Assembly (NCBI RefSeq): GCF_016865425.1
Contig: NZ_AP023355.1
Coordinates: forward strand, 248,001 to 312,000
Length of the DNA: 64,000 bases
Direction of reading: 5' to 3'
Source: Actinocatenispora thailandica
Lineage (GTDB): Bacteria > Actinomycetota > Actinomycetes > Mycobacteriales > Micromonosporaceae
Below the pieces are notes generated by a model, which was not told the DNA's origin, searched no databases, and worked only from the letters and a program-made list of their open reading frames with translations. The translations under genes were made by a program, and so were the position numbers. This document shows positions 50,738 through 57,802 of this stretch, in pieces (within the stretch, counting starts at the first letter, position 1; every line of letters starts with the position of its first letter).

Positions 50738-53032
50738 TCAGCCGGCGTTGTGGGTCTTGGCGTAGGTGGCGAGCCAGGAGACCTGGTCGGGGTCGAGCGA
50801 GGGGCGGACCCGGTCCCGGGCGGCGGCCACGTTGGCGGCGGTGACCTCGGTGGCGGTCAGCGACTCGCGCATCGCGGCGAGCGCCGCCTCCCGTACCAGG
50901 GCGGCACAGTCGGCGGAGGAGAAGCCGTCCAGGTCGGCGGCGAGTGACGGCAGGTCGACGTCGGGCGCCAGCGGTACCTTCCGGGCGGCGGAGGCGAGGA
51001 TCGCGGCACGGGCCTCGGTGTCCGGCGGCGGCACGTACACCAGCCGTTCCAGCCGGCCGGGCCGCAGCAGCGCCGGGTCGACCAGGTCGGGGCGGTTGGT
51101 GGCGCCGACGATCACGACGTTGCGCAGCGACTCGACCCCGTCCAGCTCGGTGAGCAGCGAGGCGACCACCCGGTCGGTGGTACCGCCGTCGGTGGCCTGG
51201 CCGCGGACCGGCGCCAGTGCGTCGATCTCGTCCAGGAACACCAGCGACGGGGACGCGTCGCGGGCCCGGCGGAACAGCTCGCGCACCGCGCGTTCGGAGT
51301 CGCCGACCCACTTGGACAGCAGTTCGGCGCCCTTGACCGACAGTACGTTCGCCTTGCCCTGGCCGGCGATCGCGCGCACCAGGAACGTCTTGCCGCAGCC
51401 GGGTGGGCCGTAGAGCAGCACGCCGCGCGGCGGGTCGATGCCCAGCCGGTCGAAGGTGTCCGGGTAGGTGAGCGGCCACAGTACGGCCTCGGTCAGGGTC
51501 TGTTTGACCTCCGTCATGTCCCCGACGTCGTCCAGCGTCACCCCGGAAACGTCCACAGTGGACTCCGTCATCGCGGTCGGCCGGACCACCTCCAGCGCCG
51601 CGTCGAAGTCGGCCGCGGCGATGGCCGGCTCGGCCGGCGACTCGGTGTCGGTACGCCCGGCGGCGGTCGCTTCGGCGTTCCGGTGCCGGACCGCGGCGCG
51701 CACCCCGGCCTCCCGGACCAGCGCGAGCAGGTCGGCCGCGACGAACCCGGGGGTACGGGCGACCACGTCGTCGAGCCGCACGTCCTCGGCGAGCTTGACC
51801 TCGCGGGTCAGCACGGCGAGCAGCTCGCGCCGCTCCGGCGCGTCCGGCAGCGGTACTGCGATCTCGTGCCCGAGCAGTTCGGGGCCGCGCAGTTGCGGGT
51901 CCACGTCCTCGGGTCGGCTGGTGGTGCACACGACCGCGACGCCGGCGTCCAGCGCGGCCCGCACGGTACGGCGGAACACGGTGCCGAGCGGGCCGGGCGC
52001 CTCGCGCGGCGCGAGCGCGTCCACGTCGGACACCAGCAGGACGGCGGGGGCGGCGTCGCGGGCGCGTACCACGGCGTCGGCGAGGCGGGCCGCGGCCGGG
52101 TCGTTGGCGAGTGCGGCGACCTCCGGCGCCCAGACGGTGACCACGGTGGCCGCCACCTCGTCGGCGACCGCCCGGACCAGGGTGGACTTGCCGGAACCGG
52201 CCTGGCCGGTGACGAGCACCCCGAGGCTTGCCGTGGTGCCCAGCTTGGCCAGGATCTCGCCGTGGTGGAAGCCGAGGTCGAGCAGTTCGGTCAGCTCCTG
52301 CGCCTGGGGCCGCAGCCCGGCCAGGTCGGCCACCTCGACCGGCTCCTGGTCCACCGTCGCTGCGCTGTCCACTGTGGATTGATGGGTCGGCGCCGGGGTC
52401 GCGCTGGACCGGGTCGCCGGCCCGTCCTGCCAGCGCACCACGGTGTCCATGGTGACCACGCCGGGGCCGGTCGAGCCGGTGTCGGTCACCGTCAGCAGCA
52501 GCGACACCCAGCCCATCCCGAGGCTGTTGGACAGGCTCCGCTTGGTCGCCTCGACCGGCGGGGTCACCGCCCCGGCGGCCACCCACTGCCGGGCCGTCCG
52601 GCCGCCCGCGGCCGGCGCCACGTCCTGCGGCAGCAGCGACACGTTGTCACCCGCGGTGACCACCTTGCCGAGCAGGGCCAGCCGCAGCATCTCCGGCGAC
52701 AGCAGGGCGACCGTCTGCGCCGGGCCCGCCACCTGCACCGTGCGGGCGGCGGTGACGGGGGCGGGAGCCACCGTGACTTCGGCGCCGTCCCGTACCCCGA
52801 GGTTGCCGAGAGTGAGATCGTCGGCGTACAGCAGGGCGCGGCTGGCGTCCGGCTCGGCCGGCAGCGCGAGCCCGGCCGAGGCGCGCCGGCCGGTCAGCAG
52901 CACCGGCGCGCCGGCGGACAGCCCGAGCGCGGCGAGCACCTCCGGATGCAGCCGGACGATGCCGCGCCGGCCGTCCAGCGCGGCCGGCCGCAGGCTCGCG
53001 GTCAGGGTCAGGGAGCTGGTCGCTCTGGTCAC
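50738..53032 (-). CDS. Cdc48/p97-like AAA+ ATPase
   Basis: A 764-residue double-AAA+ protein with a Cdc48-like double-psi-barrel N-domain (residues 1-170). D1 has Walker A GQAGSGKST but a degenerate Walker B, LLVSDVDAL, without the catalytic Glu. D2 is canonical: GPPGCGKTF, SKWVGDSERAVRELF pore loop, LVFLDEIDALAP, and GATNRPDLVDPALLRPGRLER with Arg fingers. Actinobacterial Cdc48 homologues unfold proteins or remodel complexes. TAGGCT (53039-53044) ends six bases before GTG 53032, so it is probably leaderless. Two copies of TCCACNGTGGA lie within the gene. Confidence 0.88.
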   Translation of the reverse strand: MTRATSSLTLTASLRPAALDGRRGIVRLHPEVLAALGLSAGAPVLLTGRRASAGLALPAEPDASRALLYADDLTLGNLGVRDGAEVTVAPAPVTAARTVQVAGPAQTVALLSPEMLRLALLGKVVTAGDNVSLLPQDVAPAAGGRTARQWVAAGAVTPPVEATKRSLSNSLGMGWVSLLLTVTDTGSTGPGVVTMDTVVRWQDGPATRSSATPAPTHQSTVDSAATVDQEPVEVADLAGLRPQAQELTELLDLGFHHGEILAKLGTTASLGVLVTGQAGSGKSTLVRAVADEVAATVVTVWAPEVAALANDPAAARLADAVVRARDAAPAVLLVSDVDALAPREAPGPLGTVFRRTVRAALDAGVAVVCTTSRPEDVDPQLRGPELLGHEIAVPLPDAPERRELLAVLTREVKLAEDVRLDDVVARTPGFVAADLLALVREAGVRAAVRHRNAEATAAGRTDTESPAEPAIAAADFDAALEVVRPTAMTESTVDVSGVTLDDVGDMTEVKQTLTEAVLWPLTYPDTFDRLGIDPPRGVLLYGPPGCGKTFLVRAIAGQGKANVLSVKGAELLSKWVGDSERAVRELFRRARDASPSLVFLDEIDALAPVRGQATDGGTTDRVVASLLTELDGVESLRNVVIVGATNRPDLVDPALLRPGRLERLVYVPPPDTEARAAILASAARKVPLAPDVDLPSLAADLDGFSSADCAALVREAALAAMRESLTATEVTAANVAAARDRVRPSLDPDQVSWLATYAKTHNAG

Positions 53033-53159
53033 GCGGCGAGCCTATCCGCATCCCGCGACCGGTCGTCCAGACGCGGCGTGGACCGGTGCGGCCCCGCCGG
53101 TGCGTTCGGTCGACGATCTCACCCCCGCATCTCGATGACGGGTAGCCCCTGCTGGCCGT

Positions 53160-53219
53160 CCTTTGCTCTGCGCATTCCTGTGCACCAGCGATGGCACGCT
53201 CAGGTGCGCAGAGCAAAGG
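53160..53219. repeat. perfect 15-bp inverted repeat with 30-nt loop
   Basis: CCTTTGCTCTGCGCA (53160-53174) is exactly complementary to TGCGCAGAGCAAAGG (53205-53219). The loop also has complementary bits (GTGCAC...GGCAC). It is AT-richer than its surroundings. The element could be a repeated extragenic palindrome or a structured RNA; no adjacent transposase exists. Confidence 0.85.
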
Positions 53220-53243
53220 GCCGGCCGCACGGGTGGGTGCGAC

Positions 53244-53360
53244 CGCGAAGGACAGCGGGCCGTGCCATGCGGACAGCGAGCCGTTCGCGAGGACAGCGGG
53301 CCGGCCATGCGGGCGGCGAGCCGGCCGCGAAGAACAGCGGGCCGGTTGCCGGGACGAAGG
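53244..53360 (+). repeat. degenerate 40-nt tandem repeat
   Basis: Units of 42, 40 and about 35 nt start with CGCGAAGGACAGCGGGCCG or close variants at 53244, 53286 and 53326. Copies differ by 10-20 %, so the array is older than the perfect repeats elsewhere. Confidence 0.75.
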
Positions 53361-53491
53361 CCGGCGGCACCCGCAGCGGTCTGTCCGCCTGGTGGCCGGC
53401 TGACCGAAGCGCAAAGTATGTGCCGGTCGTTGGCTGAGGCGGCGCTGTGGAACGGGACCGACGCGATCATGCCGCCGCGTACCGTTGCCCC

Positions 53492-56188
53492 ATGCCGCGC
53501 CTGCTGCCCCACCGGACCCGCGACCGGGTCGTCGCAGCGATCGTCGTCCTCGCGCTGGCCGCCGGCCTGACGGTGTTCTTCGTGGTCCGCGCGCTGCCCG
53601 GCTACCGGGTCCAGAACCAGCTGATCACGGTGCGCACCGGGCCGCACGGCGACCAACCGGTCCGCCTGGACACCTCGCTCTACCTGCCCGACTCCGGCAC
53701 CCCAGCCCCGGCGGTACTGCTCGCGCACGGTCTCGGCGGCACCAAGGCCAGCGTCGCCGGAGACGCGAAGGACCTGGCCCGGCTCGGTTACGTGGTGCTC
53801 ACCTGGAGCGCGCAGGGGTTCGGCCGTTCCGGCGGCGACATCCACCTGGACAGCCCGGACTGGGAGGTCACCGACGCGCGCCGGCTGGTCGACTGGCTCG
53901 GCCACCGGCCCGAGGTCCGCTCCGACGGCCCGGACGATCCGCGGGTCGCGGCCGTCGGCGGGTCGTACGGCGGGGCGCTGACGCTGCTGCTCGCGGCCGC
54001 GGACCGGCGGGTCGATGCGATCGTCCCGCAGATCACCTGGCACGACCTGGCGACCTCGCTGTTCCCCGAGTCGACCGGTCGCCCGGCCACCGACGGCGTG
54101 CTCAAGCAGGCCTGGCTCGGCTACCTGTTCGGCGCCGGCCTGCACGCCGGCCCGCCGCGCCGGAACGACGGCGGCCCGGCCGCACCCGACCCGAACGCGG
54201 TCGGCTGCGGTCGGTGGGCGCCCGAGGTGTGCCGGATGTACCGGCAGGTCCTCGCCGACGGCAAGCCCGACGCGGCGGCCGTCGCGTTGCTGCGCCGGTC
54301 CTCGCCGGCCTCGGTACTCGACCGGATCCACGCGCCGACGCTGCTCGTGCAGGGGTTGTCCGACACGCTGTTTCCGCTGTCCGAGGCGGACGCGAACGCG
54401 CGCGGTATCACGCACGCGCCGGTCCGGGTGGTGTGGTTCTCCGGCGGCCACGACGGTGGTGCCGGCTCGGCGGCCGACCACGACCGGGTCCGCCAGCTCA
54501 CCGCGGACTGGCTGGATCGCTACCTGCGCGGCGGCAGCGGGCACGCGTCGGACTCGTTCACCTTCAGCCGGATCGTCGGGTACGACCGGTCCGCCGGCGC
54601 GGTGCGCACCACCGCGATGTCCGCGCCGCACTATCCGGGGCTGCGCCGGCCCGGCGCGCACGTCGCCCTGCGCGGCCCGGCGCAGCCGGTGGCGAGCCCG
54701 CCGAACGGCACCCCGGCCGCCACCTCCACCGTCCCCGGTGTCGGCATCGCCGGTGTCGCCCCGGCCACCGAGATCCCCGGCCAGACCGCGGCGTTCACCT
54801 CGGCCGCGGTGTCGGCGCCGGTCGACCTGACCGGTGCCGCCCGGGTACCGATCCGCATCGGCGCCGCGCATCCCGGTGGCGTGCTGTTCGCCAAGCTGTA
54901 CGACGTCGCGCCGGACGGTGCGCAGAGCCTCGTCGCCGGCCAGGCCGCCCCGATCCGGGTGACGGGTCGCGGCTCGGTGACCGTGACACTGCCCGGCATG
55001 GTGCACCGGTTCGCCACCGGCCACCGGATCCGGTTGGTGGTCGACACCGCCGACCGGGCGTACGCGGGCCCGCGCGAGCCGGCGACCTACACCGTGGCGG
55101 TGGCCGGCGCGCTGCAGCTGCCCGCCGTCGCCGCCACCCCGCTCACCGATCCTGCGGGCATCTGGTACTGGCTGCTCGCCGCCGCGGTCGTGCTCGCCGT
55201 GCTGGTGATCGCGGTGGCGCTGCTGATCGCCCGGGCCCGCCGGCGCGGCCGGCAGCGGGCGGTGGTCGCGGAACTCGCCGACACCCCGCTCGCGGTGCGC
55301 GGGCTGCGCAAGACGTACAAGGACGGGTTCGTCGCGGTCCGCGGGACCAGCTTCACGGTCGAGCCGGGGCAGGTCGTCGGCCTGCTCGGGCCGAACGGTG
55401 CCGGCAAGACCACCACGCTGCGGATGGTGCTCGGACTGATCCGGCCGACCGCCGGCGAGGCGCTGCTGTTCGGCCACCGGGCCGGCCCGGGTGCGCCGGT
55501 GCTGTCCCGGATCGGCGCTCTCGTCGAAGGTCCCGGCTTCCTACCGCACCTGTCCGGCCTGGACAACCTGACCCTGTACTGGAAGGCGACCGGCCGCCCG
55601 CTCGACGACGCCCGGGTGGCCGAGGTGCTGGACATCGCCGACCTCGGCGACGCGATCCACCGCCGGGTCCGCGCGTACAGCCACGGGATGCGGCAGCGGC
55701 TGGCCATCGCGCAGGCCATGCTCGGCCTGCCCGACCTGCTGATCCTGGACGAGCCGACCGACGGACTGGACCCGCCGCAGATCGCCGAGATGCGCCGGGT
55801 GCTGCAGCGCTACGCCACCGACGGCCGCGCGGTGCTGGTCTCCAGCCACCTGCTCGCCGAGGTCGAGCAGACCTGCACCCACGTGGTCGTGATGCGCCGC
55901 GGCGAGTTGGTGGCGGCCGGCCCGGTTGCCGAGATCATCGGCGACTCGCCCAGCGTGCTGGTCGGCGTCACCGACCCGGACGCGGCCGAGCCGCTGCTCA
56001 GCTCGGTACCGGGGGTGTCGACGGTGGCGCGCGCCGAGGGCGGCCTGCTGGTCGAGCTGGCCGACGGTACGCCCCGGCACCGGCTGGTCGACGCGCTGGT
56101 CGGCGGCGGCGTGGCGGTCGACCGGGTGGTACCGCGGCGCCGGCTGGAGGATGCCTTCCTGGCCCTGCTCGATCGGGGTGAGTCATGA
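53492..56188 (+). CDS. fusion of CocE/X-Pro-peptidase-like hydrolase with ABC-transporter ATPase
   Basis: An 898-residue protein. A first membrane helix (DRVVAAIVVLALAAGLTVFFVV) is followed by an extracytoplasmic alpha/beta hydrolase (nucleophile in GGSYGGALT near residue 155, His in FSGGHDGG) and a PepX_C-like beta domain to about 560. A second helix (WYWLLAAAVVLAVLVIAVALL) leads to a cytoplasmic ABC ATPase: Walker A GPNGAGKTT, YSHGMRQRL signature, LLILDEPTDGLDPP. One polypeptide thus joins an outside enzyme to the motor of an exporter whose permease follows. TACCGT (53480-53485) ends six bases before ATG 53492: probably leaderless. Confidence 0.88.
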   Translation: MPRLLPHRTRDRVVAAIVVLALAAGLTVFFVVRALPGYRVQNQLITVRTGPHGDQPVRLDTSLYLPDSGTPAPAVLLAHGLGGTKASVAGDAKDLARLGYVVLTWSAQGFGRSGGDIHLDSPDWEVTDARRLVDWLGHRPEVRSDGPDDPRVAAVGGSYGGALTLLLAAADRRVDAIVPQITWHDLATSLFPESTGRPATDGVLKQAWLGYLFGAGLHAGPPRRNDGGPAAPDPNAVGCGRWAPEVCRMYRQVLADGKPDAAAVALLRRSSPASVLDRIHAPTLLVQGLSDTLFPLSEADANARGITHAPVRVVWFSGGHDGGAGSAADHDRVRQLTADWLDRYLRGGSGHASDSFTFSRIVGYDRSAGAVRTTAMSAPHYPGLRRPGAHVALRGPAQPVASPPNGTPAATSTVPGVGIAGVAPATEIPGQTAAFTSAAVSAPVDLTGAARVPIRIGAAHPGGVLFAKLYDVAPDGAQSLVAGQAAPIRVTGRGSVTVTLPGMVHRFATGHRIRLVVDTADRAYAGPREPATYTVAVAGALQLPAVAATPLTDPAGIWYWLLAAAVVLAVLVIAVALLIARARRRGRQRAVVAELADTPLAVRGLRKTYKDGFVAVRGTSFTVEPGQVVGLLGPNGAGKTTTLRMVLGLIRPTAGEALLFGHRAGPGAPVLSRIGALVEGPGFLPHLSGLDNLTLYWKATGRPLDDARVAEVLDIADLGDAIHRRVRAYSHGMRQRLAIAQAMLGLPDLLILDEPTDGLDPPQIAEMRRVLQRYATDGRAVLVSSHLLAEVEQTCTHVVVMRRGELVAAGPVAEIIGDSPSVLVGVTDPDAAEPLLSSVPGVSTVARAEGGLLVELADGTPRHRLVDALVGGGVAVDRVVPRRRLEDAFLALLDRGES

Positions 56189-56244
56189 CGATGTCCACTG
56201 TGGACAGGCTGGCGGGGGGCCGCCGGAATCGGGGTGCCGGATGA
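56185..56244 (+). CDS. 19-residue coupling ORF
   Basis: ATG 56185 overlaps the fusion gene stop as ATGA and opens a frame MTMSTVDRLAGGRRNRGAG whose stop (56242-56244) overlaps the permease ATG 56241, again as ATGA. Its beginning resembles the permease start (MTASTVDGRA), and both carry TCCACNGTGGA. It may be a translational relay, or an ancestral start region duplicated and displaced. No independent function is visible. Confidence 0.45.
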   Translation: MTMSTVDRLAGGRRNRGAG

Positions 56245-57110
56245 CCGCGTCCACCGTGGACGGCCGGGCGGCCGGGTACCGGCCGGCCCGCACGCTGTCG
56301 GTCGGGACCGAGATCCGTCGGCAGCTGACCCGTCGGCGCACCCAGCTGGTGTTCGCCTTCCTGGTCGCGCTGCCGGTGATCCTGTTCCTCGCGTTCCGGT
56401 TCGGCACCGACGGCAATGGCGGTTCGGCGCAGAACCAGAGCGACGCGTTCGTCACCGTGGCGAAGTCCGGGGCGGCGAACTTCACCGTCTTCACCCTGTT
56501 CGTCTCGGCGTCGTTTCTGCTCGTCGTGATCGTCGCGCTGTTCTGCGGGGACACCGTGGCGAGCGAGGCGAGTGCCGGTTCGCTGCGCTACCTGCTCGCC
56601 GCGCCGGTGCCGCGGCGCCGGCTGCTCGGCGTCAAGTACGCGGTGGGACTGCTGTCCTCGGCGGCGGCGCTGGTGGTGCTGACCGGCGTCACCCTGGCCG
56701 TGGGCGCGGCGGCGTTCGGCTGGCATCCGCTGGTGACGATGACCGGCGACACCATCGCGCCCGGCCCGGCGCTGGGCCGGATCGCCGGGGTGGTCGGCTA
56801 TCTGGCGATCGTGCTGCTGGTGCCGGCGGCGCTGGCGTTCCTGCTGTCGGTCTGCACCGACAACGCGCTGGGCGCGGTCGGCGGCGCGGTGCTGCTGGTC
56901 ATCGTGTCCAGCATCCTGGACCAGGTGACGGCGCTGGGCGGGCTGCGCGCGCTGCTGCCGACGCACTACCAGGATGCCTACACCGGGTTGCTGGCAGACC
57001 CGGTGCGTTGGGACCTGATGGCCCGCGGCGCCTTCTCCGCACTGATCTACGCGGGTGGTTTCACCGCCCTCGCCTGGTGGCGGTTCCTGCGCAAGGACGT
57101 CACGTCCTGA
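56241..57110 (+). CDS. ABC transporter permease (ABC-2 type)
   Basis: A 289-residue membrane protein with six helices. The first is TQLVFAFLVALPVILFLAFRF; a large loop follows, then helices from FTVFTLFVSASFLLVVIVALF onward. GDTVASEASAGSLRYLLAAPVPR is the typical ABC-2 cytoplasmic coupling motif. It is the partner of the ATPase domain of the preceding fusion protein. The substrate is not evident; small peptides or lipids are common for such systems. Confidence 0.88.
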   Translation: MTASTVDGRAAGYRPARTLSVGTEIRRQLTRRRTQLVFAFLVALPVILFLAFRFGTDGNGGSAQNQSDAFVTVAKSGAANFTVFTLFVSASFLLVVIVALFCGDTVASEASAGSLRYLLAAPVPRRRLLGVKYAVGLLSSAAALVVLTGVTLAVGAAAFGWHPLVTMTGDTIAPGPALGRIAGVVGYLAIVLLVPAALAFLLSVCTDNALGAVGGAVLLVIVSSILDQVTALGGLRALLPTHYQDAYTGLLADPVRWDLMARGAFSALIYAGGFTALAWWRFLRKDVTS

Positions 57111-57115
57111 CCGCC

Positions 57116-57169
57116 GGACGGCCGGTCAGCCGAGGTCGAAGCGGGACGGCCGGTCAGTCGAAGTCGAAG
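57116..57169. repeat. 28-nt duplication of a gene 3' end
   Basis: GGACGGCCGGTCAG(C/T)CGA starts at 57116 and again at 57144. The second copy contains the last codons and stop of the zinc-ribbon gene (minus strand), so its 3' end has been duplicated downstream, as at the ROK gene. Confidence 0.8.
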
Positions 57170-57342
57170 ATGGAGTGCTTGTCGTAGAAGTGCAGGATGT
57201 AGCGGCACCGGGTGCAGATCTTGAGCACCATCTTGTGCGAGGTCACGCCCCATTTGCTGTCCAGCCGGCCGGCCTCGGTCTGGAACTCCCGGTTTCCGCA
57301 CAGCGGGCAGGTGAGCGCGGCAGGCTGCGAAGGCATCGTCAT
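57154..57342 (-). CDS. small zinc-ribbon protein
   Basis: A 62-residue protein with two Cys pairs, CPLCGN near residue 12 and CTRC near residue 45, forming a zinc ribbon; between them EAGRLDSKWGVTSHKMVLKI is well ordered. The tail is aromatic and acidic (ILHFYDKHSIFDFD). Function unknown; such proteins often bind nucleic acid or a larger partner. Start ATG 57342 (or 57336, six bases in) after a G-rich site. Confidence 0.75.
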   Translation of the reverse strand: MTMPSQPAALTCPLCGNREFQTEAGRLDSKWGVTSHKMVLKICTRCRYILHFYDKHSIFDFD

Positions 57343-57400
57343 GCCCCCAGTGTGGCGAACCGCCGCCACCGCGGGGCCGCCTTGCCGCCGGTCCCGGTGC

Positions 57401-57706
57401 TCAGGGGGTGCGGGCGGTGGCGAGGACGGCGCCGAGCAGGCCGGGGTAGCGGCGCTCCAGTTCGTCGCGCCGGAGCGAGACGTACCGGCTGGTCCCTTCG
57501 ATCCTGGTGTGCGTGACCCCTGCCTCGCGGAGCACCTTGAGGTGGTGCGACCGGGTGGCCTTGGCCAGCCCGAGGTCGAACGTGCCGCAGCATCGTTCAC
57601 CGTCGCGGTCGAGTTCGCGCACGATCTCCAGCCGGGCTTCGTCGCCCAGCGCGGACAGGATCGTGGTCACCGGTACGGCGGCCACGTCCGGCTCGTAGAG
57701 CTCCAT
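57401..57706 (-). CDS. ArsR-family transcriptional regulator
   Basis: A 101-residue winged-helix repressor. ILSALGDEARLEIVRELDRDGERCCGTFDLGLAKATRSHHLKVLREAGV is the ArsR HTH; the adjacent Cys pair (ERCCGTF) is in the place where metal- or thiol-sensing members carry ligands. It is divergent from an EamA transporter gene, with two matching palindromes between them. TACCCT (57713-57718) ends six bases before ATG 57706, so the mRNA is probably leaderless; in-frame starts further upstream lie in the operator. Confidence 0.88.
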   Translation of the reverse strand: MELYEPDVAAVPVTTILSALGDEARLEIVRELDRDGERCCGTFDLGLAKATRSHHLKVLREAGVTHTRIEGTSRYVSLRRDELERRYPGLLGAVLATARTP

Positions 57707-57719
57707 GTGGCAAGGGTAA

Positions 57720-57787
57720 CGCATGTTCGACAAACGTCGAACATGCGCCTAGGGTGAGCCGAGTCAAAGGTTCGAGATTCGTCGAAC
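57720..57787. promoter_or_regulatory. two ArsR operators
   Basis: A 12-bp perfect inverted repeat with AAAC centre (57720-57731 with 57736-57747) contains GTTCGAC-AAAC-GTCGAAC. A second copy GTTCGAG-ATTC-GTCGAAC (57770-57787) differs at one arm position. One lies next to each divergent gene, so the ArsR protein probably represses both its own gene and the transporter. Confidence 0.8.
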
Positions 57788-57802
57788 AAGGGAAGCTCGC
57801 TC

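Larger units (their letters stand above)
53033..53491. other. 459-nt divergent gap with large inverted repeat and tandem repeats
   Basis: The gap between two divergent leaderless genes contains a 15-bp inverted repeat (53160-53219), a 40-nt tandem array (53244-53360) and the two -10 elements at its ends. Frames through it have shadow composition and no ribosome sites. I see no gene. Confidence 0.6.

Noticed and set aside
53160-53219. Terminal inverted repeats of a transposon
   Set aside because: Only 30 nt separates the arms and there is no transposase or target duplication.
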